This document shows positions 16,482-26,242 of a stretch of 64,000 bases of DNA, in pieces. A model generated the notes under the pieces. That model saw only the letters and a program-made list of their open reading frames with translations, ran no database searches and was not told the DNA's origin. Both the position numbers and the translations under genes were made by a program. The DNA lies in the NCBI GenBank assembly GCA_002148405.1, contig MUGG01000098.1, positions 124,001-188,000 on the forward strand. The letters run 5' to 3'. Each line of letters begins with the position of its first letter. The first letter of the stretch is position 1. The DNA is from Alkalinema sp. CACIAM 70d (lineage in GTDB: Bacteria > Cyanobacteriota > Cyanobacteriia > Leptolyngbyales > Leptolyngbyaceae).

Positions 16482-17408
16482 TCATTCGTAATCATGGGTC
16501 ATTAATTGAGAAACCAGCGGTGGGATGGGGGGCAAGCCATAATTTCGTAGGAACTGATTAAAACTTTTGGGATGGAATAAATACCAGACTGTTCCCCCTA
16601 CCAATAAAAACATGGAAATGGCTAGGAACCCTGACCATACTTGGCGAATGGCGATGGGTCGTGTGGATGTGACAGGATAACGATCGGGCTTGGCTTGGCG
16701 GCGATCGGTTGAGCGAGCGCTGTGAGGCATCGATCTAGGGGAATTGAGTGAGCCTGTAGGGGTGAGCTTGCGGGCAGGCAGCGTGTGGGTTGCCGCCGTT
16801 TTTGTTGCTGGATTGCGCGTTGTGCTAGTCTTGGCCCCACTGCTGGAGGTTGTGAAGGCAGTCATCTGTCCCAGACCGGGGTGTTCACTGCGTAGGTGAC
16901 GCATTGTGAGGATTTGCTGGGCCACCGGCGATGGGCGACGATCGGTACGACTCCAGGTGAGCAGGGCACTGGTGGCAATCAAGCAGAGGTTGGGAATGTG
17001 AAGGGATTGTAACCCTTGCAGGGGAATGGGTTCATTGGTGACCAGAACCACAAGACTGTGGGGGTTATATTGTGCAAATCCATGGGCGCAACGGGCAACA
17101 GCAAGGGCTAATCGAGCGCGCTTGCTCATGCCATGCCCAGGGGCAGGTTGTAGGAGAGGGTGATCGATCTCGTCGTCGGTCCACTGCCAAATCCCGCGTT
17201 CCAAAAAACCGAGAAACTCCCTAGCTTTGGATTCTTGGGATTTTTCGATTGCATGTTGGCTGAGATCTTGTAATTCTTGCTGTACTGCTTGCGGTAGGTA
17301 GCATTCTCCTACCCGCCGAAAGGCTTGCCAATCACGAAGTTCGGTCGATAAAACAGCACTCAGATCAAACAGGAGCAAAACGGGCGGAACTTCTAGAGCT
17401 TTTGTCAT
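16482..17408 (-). CDS. PIN-domain protein with C-terminal membrane anchor
   Basis: 308 residues. Residues about 8-155 look like a PIN nuclease domain: LLLFDLSAVL with Asp15, a second acidic cluster WTDDEID, KRARLALAVARCA, and LVVLVTNEP near the end. Residues about 160-240 are a low-complexity Thr/Ser/Arg/Pro linker. A single transmembrane helix (GFLAISMFLLVGGTVWYLF) lies near the C-terminus. No antitoxin gene is next to it, so a toxin role is not supported; a membrane-tethered RNase is the inference. Confidence 0.7.
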   Translation of the reverse strand: MTKALEVPPVLLLFDLSAVLSTELRDWQAFRRVGECYLPQAVQQELQDLSQHAIEKSQESKAREFLGFLERGIWQWTDDEIDHPLLQPAPGHGMSKRARLALAVARCAHGFAQYNPHSLVVLVTNEPIPLQGLQSLHIPNLCLIATSALLTWSRTDRRPSPVAQQILTMRHLRSEHPGLGQMTAFTTSSSGAKTSTTRNPATKTAATHTLPARKLTPTGSLNSPRSMPHSARSTDRRQAKPDRYPVTSTRPIAIRQVWSGFLAISMFLLVGGTVWYLFHPKSFNQFLRNYGLPPIPPLVSQLMTHDYE

Positions 17409-17767
17409 AGGTTGAACCCCACAACCGGAAATATCAATAATTAAACCGTCAGGAAACCGTACAGTTCTTTCTGGGTAGTGAAATTGAGAACCGATTGAGA
17501 AGTCCTAAGGAACCGTTGTAAAGATGGACAGTCGTGAAGGCAGATAAATTAAGTTGAAATATTATCGAGTGATCGTAGACAAATCAAGAGTTAACGCGCA
17601 AAATTTAAGGTTTTGGTTGGGTAAGTGCCCGAAAACGCTTACCCATGTTGCTAATCTGCCTCTTTCGCGACTTTGCGCGAGTCAGCAGGTTCTTCAAGTG
17701 TGTTTACAAGCTAAGAATGCTTGCTAGCCGATCGTGTTTTCCAGTAAAGAACCTATTAAATTTCAGC
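17409..17767. other. Intergenic region
   Basis: 359 bases without a gene. TGGGTAAG (17618-17625) and CTTACCCA (17638-17645) form an 8-bp stem about 120 bases beyond the protease stop, without a U-tract. Confidence 0.4.
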
Positions 17768-19273
17768 TTAGACCGAAAAGCCCAAGCGTCCTGCCAAACT
17801 GGGAGTCAGCGGTAGCAGCACGGTAATCATTAAGAACAGTGCTAACAACCCCAAGGCAGCGCGGGTATCATCGGGTTCCGGTAGCTCGTTTAAACTGGGA
17901 CGCTCTAAATTCCGTTGCAGGAAGAGAATAACGATCGCCCAGTACAACGCTAAGGGATTGACCAAAGCTGCCAAGCCTAGGAAAACCACAGTCACGACAG
18001 TGGTACGGGTCGCCACCTTACGGCCATAGATCGCTTGCACAATCCGTCCACCATCCAATCGGCCAGCGGGCATTAAGTTAATTGCCGTAATCACCAAACC
18101 AAGCCAGCCCAGCACGACTAAGGGACTGACTTCAATAAAATCCTGCTGGACTTCGCTGCCCAAAATGACGCGAGTCAGGGTTCCAACCAGCATGGATCCC
18201 TCAAAGAATGAGGTGGGAACTTTAAACGGGCTGCCGGGGTGGGAGAGGGTCAATCCGGTAATCAACATGCCTAGGGAGAGCAAGCCGCCAGCCGCTGGCC
18301 CTGCAAAGGCAATATCAAACAGCGCAGAACGGTTTGGAAGTAAGGATTCAAAGTTCGTTAGTGCCCCAAAGGAGCCAATTTGCCAGGTGGGGAAGAAAAA
18401 GGGCCAACTGAGTTTGACGTGGTGCCGTTTGGCCATGACCCAATGGCCTAATTCATGGGCAGTGAGAATGGTGAACAAGCCTGCGGCGAGGGGAACTACT
18501 TCGGTGTAGCGTTGGGGCGCACTGTAGAAATCAAAGCCTTGGAGTAAGCCCGCCATTTCCAAGGTTGTCCCGATCGTGGCGACAAAGAGAATGACCGCCA
18601 GAATTTTCTGCGTTAGGTTCAGCGGCTTGGGATCATTGCTACTGGGCAGGACGACCACCGTGGGGCGACCTTCTTGGTTCTCGACGAGGAATAATCGATA
18701 GCGATCGCCCAGCCGTTCCTGCAACAGTTCGGACAGTTTGGCATGAACTTTTTCTCCATCGCCTCGCAAATTACCGTTGAAGACCGCTCCGTCCTGGAAG
18801 GGAATCGTTTCCGTGGCAAAGAAGGTATCTATGCCAAAAATTCCCTTGATAGCGGTTAAATCTTCAGTCGAAATAGGTTGCAGTTGGGGAATAGCGGCGG
18901 CGGGAAAGGGCGTTTTCGTGGCAGCTTCGGCGTCTTGATCAGCCGCTTGATCGGAAGTGGAACTTGTCTCACTGGCTGCTGCCCTAGCTTTGGCAATCTC
19001 CTCCGCCCGTTTGGCCAATTCCTCCGGGGCGATCGCGCGAATTTGTCGTCCCAGCAGGATATATCCTCCAGTGGAAATGACGAACAGGAGCAACATGCCC
19101 ACGAGGTTAAGATAGACGCCAACGGAAAAGAGGCCAAAGAACAGCAACCAGGGAGCCATCAAGGTCACCGATTGCAACCAGGACAGGATGCCGAGTTTGC
19201 CGTAGGGTTTGGCGCGATAGAAGCCCCAGCCAAGGATGCCCAGTGCAACTAGCACAGTGAGAGCGGTAATCAT
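17768..19273 (-). CDS. Site-2 protease family intramembrane metalloprotease (EGY-like)
   Basis: 501 residues. Two N-terminal membrane helices are followed by a soluble Ala/Glu-rich segment (85-130). A conserved EGY-type region follows (LTAIKGIFGIDTFFATETIPFQDGAVFNG is its core). The M50 membrane core starts near residue 220: HELGH at 273-277 gives the zinc ligands and catalytic Glu, and NLMPAGRLDGGRIVQ carries the second motif with the Asp ligand. Relatives are cyanobacterial and chloroplast EGY proteins acting in membrane proteolysis. The substrate is unknown. Confidence 0.92.
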   Translation of the reverse strand: MITALTVLVALGILGWGFYRAKPYGKLGILSWLQSVTLMAPWLLFFGLFSVGVYLNLVGMLLLFVISTGGYILLGRQIRAIAPEELAKRAEEIAKARAAASETSSTSDQAADQDAEAATKTPFPAAAIPQLQPISTEDLTAIKGIFGIDTFFATETIPFQDGAVFNGNLRGDGEKVHAKLSELLQERLGDRYRLFLVENQEGRPTVVVLPSSNDPKPLNLTQKILAVILFVATIGTTLEMAGLLQGFDFYSAPQRYTEVVPLAAGLFTILTAHELGHWVMAKRHHVKLSWPFFFPTWQIGSFGALTNFESLLPNRSALFDIAFAGPAAGGLLSLGMLITGLTLSHPGSPFKVPTSFFEGSMLVGTLTRVILGSEVQQDFIEVSPLVVLGWLGLVITAINLMPAGRLDGGRIVQAIYGRKVATRTTVVTVVFLGLAALVNPLALYWAIVILFLQRNLERPSLNELPEPDDTRAALGLLALFLMITVLLPLTPSLAGRLGFSV

Positions 19274-19436
19274 CTCCGAACCTTCAAACGCAGATTTTAA
19301 ATAGATATGGAAAGTCTGTAATGCTTCTGGGACAGGATTTTCACCCCAGTTACCAGCGCATCACTCTATCAATGTACGGCAAGATGTTGAGCCATGGAGT
19401 ACGGAGAGCCGCATCTTGCCTGATCTACCCGCCAAG

Positions 19437-20312
19437 CTAGACCCAGTCTGCAATCAATTCGATTTGCAGCGATCGGGTTTCCCCAGGGGCGAGAGTCATG
19501 AGACGATCCCCGGTATTGAGGGCATTGCGGGGGGCTGACCAGGGTTCTAAGCAGTAAAAGTCCTGATCCTGAAGTGTCCAAAAGACGAGGGTGGAAAAGA
19601 CGGGACTGTAGGTTAGGGTGAGGCGCAGGTGGGTTTGCAGGTCGGTGGCGATCGCGACGGTGCGGCTTAGGTCGGGAAAGGCCCAGTCAATTTCCGGTTG
19701 GGCAAAATCAAAGGTGTTGAAAAAGGGTAGCGCTTGCTGGGTCTTTTGATCGATCGCGCTGCTGGCGGGCAGATCGAACCGCAGTTGGGATTTATCTTGG
19801 ACGTTGAAATAGGGATGAAAGCCCGTGGAAAAGGGCATGGGGGTTTGGGATCGGTTGGTGTATTGCTGGTCGATCGTGAGGCGATTACCCAAGACGCGAT
19901 AGGTAAATTCCAGATGGAAGTCGAAGGGATAAACCTCATAGGTTTGGGCGTTGCTGGAGAGGGCAAGGGTGAGGCTGGCGCAGTCGGTGGCGGATTGGCT
20001 GACGACTTGCCAAGGCAGATCGCGGGCAAACCCATGCTGTTTGAGGTTGTAAGTGCGATCGCCCAGGGTATAGCTGTTGTTGGGCAGGTTGCCACAGATG
20101 GGAAACAGGATGGGAATGCCGCCCCGAATGGAAAGACTCGGATCCTGGAACCGTTCCTGATTGAGATACAGAAGTTCGCGATCCTGGATCTGCCAGCGGG
20201 TAATGATCCCCCCTCGATCGGGCACCACTTCGATCGAGGCTTGGGCGGTTTCATCCTGGAGGCGATAGGTCAGGTATTGCTGCTGAAGATGTTCGACGGA
20301 GAATGCGGTCAT
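19437..20312 (-). CDS. Aldose 1-epimerase (galactose mutarotase-like) family protein
   Basis: 291 residues. It contains ERFQDPSLSIRGGIPILFPICGNLPNN, LKQHGFARDLPW, NRLTIDQQYTNRSQTPMPFSTGFHPYF and CLEPWSAPRNALN. The HGFAR and FHPYF histidines and the EPW glutamate match the catalytic and sugar-binding residues of the D-hexose-6-phosphate epimerase-like group. Interconverts sugar anomers; the physiological sugar is uncertain. It is transcribed divergently from der. Confidence 0.9.
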   Translation of the reverse strand: MTAFSVEHLQQQYLTYRLQDETAQASIEVVPDRGGIITRWQIQDRELLYLNQERFQDPSLSIRGGIPILFPICGNLPNNSYTLGDRTYNLKQHGFARDLPWQVVSQSATDCASLTLALSSNAQTYEVYPFDFHLEFTYRVLGNRLTIDQQYTNRSQTPMPFSTGFHPYFNVQDKSQLRFDLPASSAIDQKTQQALPFFNTFDFAQPEIDWAFPDLSRTVAIATDLQTHLRLTLTYSPVFSTLVFWTLQDQDFYCLEPWSAPRNALNTGDRLMTLAPGETRSLQIELIADWV

Positions 20313-20483
20313 AGGTCGAGGGGGGGTGTAGAGTCCAGAACCTATTATTTCAAGGTTTCCTGGGATTCGGAGAACTGCCGCCTAGTTTCTCGCAATTTAC
20401 TGAAATTCAATTTATAGAATAGAGACAACTCTTGCTACCATGAAGGTTTGGTTCTTTCCCATCCATTTCCCCATCCGAGTTCT

Positions 20484-21848
20484 ATGCCGTTACCTGTTGT
20501 TGCCATTATTGGCCGTCCCAATGTCGGTAAATCAACCATCGTCAATCGCCTTGCTCAGGTGCAGGAGGCGATCGTGTTTGATGAACCTGGCGTGACCCGC
20601 GATCGTACCTACAAGCGAGCCTTTTGGCGCGATCGGGAATTTATGGTCGTGGATACAGGTGGCTTGGTCTTTGACGACGACACGGAATTTTTGCCCTTTA
20701 TTCGGGAACAGGCAGAGGCTGCGTTGCTTGAAGCCTGTGCGGCAATTTTTGTGGTGGACGGGCAGGAAGGCTTGACGGTGGCGGATGAGGAAATCGCGAG
20801 TTGGTTGCGCTTGCAGGATGTGCCCGTTGTGGTCGCGGTCAATAAGTGTGAATCGGTGACGCAGGGGGAATTGCAGGCTGCGGAATTTTGGAGTCTGGGC
20901 TTGGGGCAACCCTACGCATCTTCGGGGATCCATGGGAACGGGACAGGCGATGTCTTGGATGAAGTCCTGAAGCATTTTCCGCCGATCGAAGATGTGGAGG
21001 AAGCGGAGGAAATCCGAGTGGCGATCGTGGGGCGGCCTAATGTGGGCAAGTCCAGTTTGCTGAATGCCTTCACGGGACAAAATCGCTCGATCGTTAGTCC
21101 GATTTCCGGTACCACCCGCGACACGATCGATATGTTGGTGGAACGCAAGGGCGTCAACTATCGATTGATTGATACCGCCGGGATTCGCAAAAAGAAGCAT
21201 GTGGAATACGGGCCGGAATTTTTCAGCATTAACCGTGCCTTTAAAGCCATCAACCGGGCTGACGTTGTGCTGATGGTGATTGATGCGGTGGACGGTGTGA
21301 CCGAGCAGGATCAAAAGCTGGCAGGACGAATCCTGGATGAAGGGCGAGCCTGTGTGGTGGTGGTCAACAAGTGGGATGCGATCGAAAAGGATTCCACAAC
21401 GATTTACGAATATGAACGGGATGTGCGATCGCGGCTGCACTTTACGGAATGGGCCGATATGATTTTCACCAGCGCCATGACTGGGCAACGGGTGGAGAAA
21501 ATTTTCGATCTGATTGCCCCCGCAGCGGAACAGCATCGGCGACGCATTGGGACCTCTGTCATTAATGAAATTCTGGAAGATGCGGTGATGTGGCATACGC
21601 CGCCCACGACTCGCCAGGGGAAACAGGGCAAGATTTACTACGGTACACAGGTCAGTGCCCAGCCCCCGACGATCGCGCTATTTGTCAACAATCCCGAACT
21701 GTTTGGGGATGGCTATCGGCGTTACATTGAGCGCAAGTTCCGGGAGTCGTTGGGCTTTAAGGGAACTCCGATTCGGCTGTTGTGGCGCGGCAAGAAAGTG
21801 CGGGATGTGGAACGGAATACGGCAAACCGTGCGGTGCGGGTGAAGTAG
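20484..21848 (+). CDS. der: Ribosome biogenesis GTPase Der
   Basis: Essential double-GTPase for 50S subunit assembly. From the ATG at 20484 the protein has 454 residues, the usual length. The TTG at 20448 would add a non-conserved tail. G1 of the first domain is GRPNVGKS (10-17), followed by [13 protein letters not shown] and NKCE. The second domain repeats with [29 protein letters not shown] and NKWD. A KH-like C-terminal domain ([28 protein letters not shown]) completes it. It is complete with no oddities. Confidence 0.97.
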   Translation: MPLPVVAIIGRPNVGKSTIVNRLAQVQEAIVFDEPGVTRDRTYKRAFWRDREFMVVDTGGLVFDDDTEFLPFIREQAEAALLEACAAIFVVDGQEGLTVADEEIASWLRLQDVPVVVAVNKCESVTQGELQAAEFWSLGLGQPYASSGIHGNGTGDVLDEVLKHFPPIEDVEEAEEIRVAIVGRPNVGKSSLLNAFTGQNRSIVSPISGTTRDTIDMLVERKGVNYRLIDTAGIRKKKHVEYGPEFFSINRAFKAINRADVVLMVIDAVDGVTEQDQKLAGRILDEGRACVVVVNKWDAIEKDSTTIYEYERDVRSRLHFTEWADMIFTSAMTGQRVEKIFDLIAPAAEQHRRRIGTSVINEILEDAVMWHTPPTTRQGKQGKIYYGTQVSAQPPTIALFVNNPELFGDGYRRYIERKFRESLGFKGTPIRLLWRGKKVRDVERNTANRAVRVK

Positions 21849-21870
21849 AAGCGACTCGCGTTTTGAATTC

Positions 21871-21955
21871 GATCCCCCCTAGCCCCCCTTAAAAAAGGGG
21901 GAACCGGAAGCAATATATTCAAAGTTCCCCTTAATAAGGGGGATTTAGGGGGATC
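21871..21955. repeat. G/C-run palindromic intergenic repeat
   Basis: An imperfect inverted repeat about 85 bp long. It begins GATCCCCCCTAGCCCCCCTT, has AAAAAAGGGGG in the middle, and ends TTAATAAGGGGGATTTAGGG followed by GGATC. Related shorter copies lie at 22032-22064 and 56293-56328. The pattern is common between genes in cyanobacteria. It may also act as a terminator for der. Confidence 0.75.
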
Positions 21956-22009
21956 GAAACTCTACCTTTTTTGCGTGATTGAAAACTGAAGTAAATGATT
22001 TGGTTGATT

Positions 22010-22031
22010 GCGTAAAAGTTGCGTAAAAGTT
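22010..22031. repeat. 11-bp tandem duplication
   Basis: GCGTAAAAGTT occurs twice in a row (22010-22020 and 22021-22031), just before the next palindromic repeat. Confidence 0.7.
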
Positions 22032-22064
22032 AATCCCCCTAGCCCCCCTCAGTAAGGGGGGATT
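22032..22064. repeat. G/C-run palindromic intergenic repeat, short copy
   Basis: AATCCCCCTAGCCCCCCT pairs with AGGGGGGATT around CAGTA. It is a short relative of the element at 21871-21955 and ends 12 bases before the start codon of the histidine kinase gene, where it could hide the start region in a hairpin. Confidence 0.7.
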
Positions 22065-22076
22065 TTGATTAGAGCG

Positions 22077-23360
22077 ATGTTTCAGGCAACCCGTCGGCGA
22101 TTGGCAATTTGGTACACCACGGTAACGGCGGTGTTGTTGCTTGCGTTTGCGATGGGATTTTATTTTTATGTTCGCAGTACGTTAATTGAGCGGATTGACG
22201 ATACGTTGAGCCATGTGGTGGAGGTGGTGCAACGATCGCTGGTGATTGAACCCGCCGAACCCCGATCGCGCGCTTTACAAGTCAATGTTGAGGCAAGTTT
22301 TCGGGATAATTTTTTGGTGCAGGAGGACGACCACATTGATTTGGAGTGGTTTAGTCCAACCGGAGAATTGATGTGGTCTACCTTTTCAGACCCGATCGGG
22401 GTGCCGTTGCATGTTTACAGTAATGGTGAGACGGTGCATTTGGATGAATCCCATCTGTTGCGACAGGTGACGGAGCGGATTGAGTTTGGGCGGCAGGTGT
22501 TGGGCTATTTGCGGGTCAGTCATCCCTGGTTTGAAGTGACGAAACCGACGCGGCAATTATTTTTTGATTTGGTGTTGGGGCTGAGTGGGCTGATTGCGAT
22601 CGTGGCGAGTGTGGGCTGGTTACTATCTGGCCTTGCCATGCAACCGATTCGGGAATCCTACCAGCGTTTGAAGCAATTTACCGCCGATGCTTCCCATGAG
22701 TTGCGCAATCCGATCGCGGTGATTCAAACGAATGTGCAAGTGGCATTGGCCGATGCGGAACCCGATCCGCAAACCCAGCGTTATCATTTGCAAGTGGTAG
22801 AACGTTTAACGCGACGTTTAGGGAAGTTGGTGGATGATTTACTCTTCCTAGCGCGGCAGGATAGTGGGATGGTGCAGCCGCAGTGGGGCACGATCGACCT
22901 GCGGGATTTGCTGGAAGAAGTGGTGGAAGAACAATGGATGGTGGCGGAGGAAAAGGGAATTCAGTTAGACCTGAAGCCATCTCTGGAAAATGCGGCTATT
23001 CAGGGCGATCGAGATCAATTATCGCGACTGTTTACTAACCTAGTTAGCAATGCTATCCAGTACACACCAAAGTCAGGTAACGTCACGGTAGAGTTGCAAA
23101 CGAGTAAACGCAATAATCATTTGGTCTATCAAGTGAATGTGATTGATACAGGAATCGGCATTCCGGAAGAAGCGCTGCCACAATTGTTCGATCGGTTTTA
23201 TCGCGTTGACCCAGCTCGATCGAAGGCATCTGGAGGGACGGGCTTGGGCTTGGCGATCGCTCAGGTGATCGTGGATAACCACCACGGCACAATTCAAGTA
23301 GAGAGCCAAGTGAATCAAGGCACAACCATGCGGGTAGTTATACCCAGTCAGGAGAATTGA
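22077..23360 (+). CDS. Sensor histidine kinase
   Basis: About 427 residues from the ATG at 22077 (MFQATRRRLAIWY, typical of this family); the TTG at 22065 is less likely. Two membrane helices (LLLAFAMGFYFYV and LSGLIAIVASVGWLLSG) flank a periplasmic sensor domain of about 130 residues. The dimerisation domain has DASHELRNPIAV with the phospho-acceptor His. The ATPase domain has LVSNAIQYTPKSG (N-box), DTGIGIPEE and GGTGLGLAI. No response regulator is adjacent, so its partner is elsewhere. The RppB/NrsS-like layout suggests an envelope or metal signal, which is a weak inference. Confidence 0.92.
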   Translation: MFQATRRRLAIWYTTVTAVLLLAFAMGFYFYVRSTLIERIDDTLSHVVEVVQRSLVIEPAEPRSRALQVNVEASFRDNFLVQEDDHIDLEWFSPTGELMWSTFSDPIGVPLHVYSNGETVHLDESHLLRQVTERIEFGRQVLGYLRVSHPWFEVTKPTRQLFFDLVLGLSGLIAIVASVGWLLSGLAMQPIRESYQRLKQFTADASHELRNPIAVIQTNVQVALADAEPDPQTQRYHLQVVERLTRRLGKLVDDLLFLARQDSGMVQPQWGTIDLRDLLEEVVEEQWMVAEEKGIQLDLKPSLENAAIQGDRDQLSRLFTNLVSNAIQYTPKSGNVTVELQTSKRNNHLVYQVNVIDTGIGIPEEALPQLFDRFYRVDPARSKASGGTGLGLAIAQVIVDNHHGTIQVESQVNQGTTMRVVIPSQEN

Positions 23361-23405
23361 GCCAGACAAAGCTATCTCCTGCGCGATCGCCCCTTATTTT
23401 TAATT

Positions 23406-23435
23406 TGTCGATCTTTCACCTGTCGATCTTTCACC
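23406..23435. repeat. 15-bp tandem duplication
   Basis: TGTCGATCTTTCACC occurs twice head to tail (23406-23420, 23421-23435) between the convergent histidine kinase and fmt genes. Confidence 0.8.
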
Positions 23436-23445
23436 CAGTCTCTCC

Positions 23446-24444
23446 TCAACCGACTAATTCCCCAACCTGAACCCGCAATCCATTAGCAAAATCCCAACCT
23501 GACTGTGCTCGTTTGCCCGCCAACTGTACTTCCCGCAGTAGCAGCAATCCTGCCCCCGTCTGAAGGACGGCTCCGTAATTTTTGATGATTCCTATGATCG
23601 TTCCCGGTATGGCTGTAGGATCCTGCAATGCCAACACCTGCTCCCCGATCACAGCCCAATCCGAGGGTAATTGCGCGATCGTTTCCGCTGTATAGGGGAT
23701 TGTTTCTATTACCTTCAGCGTTCCCCCCCGAAACGTTGTGGCACAGTTGGGATAGAATCCCCGTACTTGGTTATGTAACGCGATCGCCGATCGGGCCCAA
23801 TCCAACCCATAATCCTCCTTCTTGATCAGCGGTGCATAGGTTGCCTGGTCAGGATCCTGCGGCTCCGGTTTCAGTGTTCCTGCTGCCAACTGGGGCAATG
23901 TTTCCAGCAATAATGCCGCTGACTGCTGGGACAAGGCGATCGCCAATTCTTGGGCATTTTGCAATAGTCCGATCGGTAATTGGGATTTCAGCAACATGGC
24001 TCCCGTATCCATGCCAATATCCATCAGCATGGTTGTCATCCCCGTTTCGGTTTCTCCATGGTACAGGCACCATTGGATCGGTGCGGCTCCGCGATACTTC
24101 GGCAGTAGCGATCCATGTCCGTTTACACAGCCATACTTCGGCATATCCAGAATTTCCTGGGACAAAATCTGCCCATAGGCCACCACCACAAAAATATCTG
24201 CATCCAGCGCCCGCAAACTTGCCAGCGTCTCCCCATCTTTTTTGATACTCTTCGGTTGCCAAACGGTCAGATCATGGGCTAGCGCGATCGACTTCACTGG
24301 AGAAGGGGATAACTCATTCCCTCGCCCTCGACGCTTATCCGGCTGTGTCACCACCGCTAAAACTTCAAAGTCTGGATGGGTGATCAATGCCTCCAAACTC
24401 GGAACCGCAAATTGGGGAGTGCCAAAAAAGACAACTTTGAGCAT
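23446..24444 (-). CDS. fmt: Methionyl-tRNA formyltransferase
   Basis: Formylates initiator Met-tRNA with 10-formyl-THF. 332 residues: [30 protein letters not shown], then [18 protein letters not shown] with the catalytic Asn-His and [11 protein letters not shown] with the catalytic Asp. The C-terminal OB-like domain follows after KKEDYGLDW. The residue between the catalytic Asn and His is Gly; Val or Ile is usual, so this is a small oddity at the active site. It is convergent with the histidine kinase gene. Confidence 0.96.
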   Translation of the reverse strand: MLKVVFFGTPQFAVPSLEALITHPDFEVLAVVTQPDKRRGRGNELSPSPVKSIALAHDLTVWQPKSIKKDGETLASLRALDADIFVVVAYGQILSQEILDMPKYGCVNGHGSLLPKYRGAAPIQWCLYHGETETGMTTMLMDIGMDTGAMLLKSQLPIGLLQNAQELAIALSQQSAALLLETLPQLAAGTLKPEPQDPDQATYAPLIKKEDYGLDWARSAIALHNQVRGFYPNCATTFRGGTLKVIETIPYTAETIAQLPSDWAVIGEQVLALQDPTAIPGTIIGIIKNYGAVLQTGAGLLLLREVQLAGKRAQSGWDFANGLRVQVGELVG

Positions 24445-24558
24445 GGTTGAAACCTGTGGGTTGGAACCTTGGGAGATTGTAGCGAAAATGTTACAAACGG
24501 GTACAGATTATCCCATCTCCGGTGTACGGTGAACAGGTGCGAGTCTAAATCAGCCCCC

Positions 24559-25107
24559 ATGAAAAAGCCAACCTTTGCCAGCCAAGAAGCCTGGACCCAA
24601 GCTGAAATTTTGATGCAGCCCGTTTTTATCCGGCTCATTGACAACTTGCGGAAATCTTTGGAAACCTCCGACTGGAAAGGCGACTATCGTGAAACCCTAG
24701 TGTGGGCTGACGAGGTCTCTGAAGCTGATAAAAGTCGCTTTGACCTGCTCCAGCAAGAACTGAAGGCCACGCGATCAGTCGATCGTATCCTGGAATTAGA
24801 AGATGTCCTGGCAGAACTGCCCACCCCAGAAGTGATCTACGAACTCCATCTCAGCCACGGCGACCAAGTCGTGATCTGGGATCTATGGGATTTGTGTTAC
24901 CGCATTTGTTTCCGAGAAGTCGATGCAGTCGATCGCGCAACGAACCCTAGCCCCGGTTCTACCGACGCCAGCGATCGGGTCAACAACACCCTCGTCGAAG
25001 TAGACACCACTCTTCTAGAAGAGAGTGAAGTAGACTGGATCACCCTCGACGAAAAGACAAAACGCATTCTCCAGGAAATGTTTGCCCAATTGCCATCCGT
25101 CCCCTAG
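24559..25107 (+). CDS. Conserved cyanobacterial hypothetical protein
   Basis: About 182 residues from the ATG at 24559 (MKKPTFASQEAW). Upstream in-frame starts have no support. It is mostly helical and acidic: EILMQPVFIRLIDNLRKSLE, then ELEDVLAELPTPEVIYELHLSHGDQVVIWDLWDLCYRICF, then a variable Ser/Thr-rich tail. No catalytic motif or membrane segment is visible. It precedes the ygfZ-like gene by 50 bases on the same strand and may share its transcript. Function unknown. Confidence 0.75.
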   Translation: MKKPTFASQEAWTQAEILMQPVFIRLIDNLRKSLETSDWKGDYRETLVWADEVSEADKSRFDLLQQELKATRSVDRILELEDVLAELPTPEVIYELHLSHGDQVVIWDLWDLCYRICFREVDAVDRATNPSPGSTDASDRVNNTLVEVDTTLLEESEVDWITLDEKTKRILQEMFAQLPSVP

Positions 25108-25158
25108 CATTGACAGGTGGATGATTTTTGGATAATTAACGGGAGTTGGTCACGCCCC

Positions 25159-26208
25159 ATGCTTCAGGATCTACGCCAATTACAAGCCCAACAAGGGGCA
25201 AGCTTCGAGGATGAGGTTGCGGTCAGCTTTGGCCAAGCTGGTACCGAGATCGCTGCTGCCCAAACCATGGTTGCCCTGTACGATCGCAGCCATTGGGGGC
25301 GCATTGAAGTGACTGACGTCGATCGGCTCAACTTCCTCCACAACCAAAGCACCAATACCCTGAAACTGCGCCAACCCGGTGAAGGCTGCGACACCGTTTT
25401 GATCACCTCCACCGCCCGCACGATCGATCTGGCAACGGTTTATATCCTGGATCAATCCGTGCTTCTTACTGTCTCACCTCAGATGACCGATCGCGTCATG
25501 CAGTTTCTCGATCGCTATATTTTCTTTGCAGATAAAGTCAAGCTGACTGATGTGACTGAGCAAACGGCAATGTTTAGTCTAATTGGGCCAACCAGTCATG
25601 AAGTAATAGCAGAGATCGGCGTATCTGAATTAGTCGATCGGCCCTATGGTACACACATGCAGGCTAACATCGCAGGCTGCAATCTGAGAATTGCTGTAGG
25701 GAGTGGCTTGGCAATGCCGGGATATACCCTGTGGATGTCAGTGGAGGATGCTGCAACAGTCTGGGCTGCGTTCATGGAAATGAAAATTGTTCCTATGGGC
25801 GATCGAGCTTGGGAACAGTTCCGAATTCAGCAAGGTCGTCCTGCAATCAACCACGAACTGACGGAAGACTATAATCCCTTAGAGGCAGGGCTCTGGCATC
25901 TCATTTCCTTTAATAAGGGCTGCTACATTGGTCAAGAAACGATCGCTCGACTAGATACCTACAATGGCGTCAAGCAGCAACTTTGGGGAGTGCAGTTAGC
26001 CCAACCTGTAGACCTAGGAACCCCAGTCTGTGTTGAGGCAGAAAAAGTTGGAAAAGTGACGAGTCTTGTTGCTGAGCCTTCAGGTACCTATCGCGGTCTG
26101 GTTTATGTGCGCACAAAAGTAGGAGGAGCAGGATTACGGGTTTCAATTGGTGAGGAAGTTGTAGACCTTTTGGATTTGCCTTATTTGACTCGTACGAAGC
26201 AAAGCTAA
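25159..26208 (+). CDS. ygfZ: Folate-binding YgfZ/GcvT-like protein
   Basis: About 349 residues from the ATG at 25159 (MLQDLRQLQAQQGASFED); the GTG at 25117 would add 14 poorly conserved residues. The diagnostic motif is KGCYIGQETIARLDTY with the conserved Cys. Upstream are DRLNFLHNQSTNTL and EDYNPLEAGLWHLISF, and a short C-terminal beta-barrel part follows. YgfZ/IBA57 proteins use tetrahydrofolate to support Fe-S cluster enzymes. It ends 34 bases from the convergent DUF4388 gene. Confidence 0.9.
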   Translation: MLQDLRQLQAQQGASFEDEVAVSFGQAGTEIAAAQTMVALYDRSHWGRIEVTDVDRLNFLHNQSTNTLKLRQPGEGCDTVLITSTARTIDLATVYILDQSVLLTVSPQMTDRVMQFLDRYIFFADKVKLTDVTEQTAMFSLIGPTSHEVIAEIGVSELVDRPYGTHMQANIAGCNLRIAVGSGLAMPGYTLWMSVEDAATVWAAFMEMKIVPMGDRAWEQFRIQQGRPAINHELTEDYNPLEAGLWHLISFNKGCYIGQETIARLDTYNGVKQQLWGVQLAQPVDLGTPVCVEAEKVGKVTSLVAEPSGTYRGLVYVRTKVGGAGLRVSIGEEVVDLLDLPYLTRTKQS

Positions 26209-26242
26209 CTAAGCACCATAGTTTATAGATGGGGTGTTGTAG

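Noticed and set aside
20532..21596. A 354-codon open frame on the minus strand
   Set aside because: It lies antisense to der, which has all GTPase motifs; the antisense protein has no recognisable family and an odd His/Gln/Arg-rich composition.
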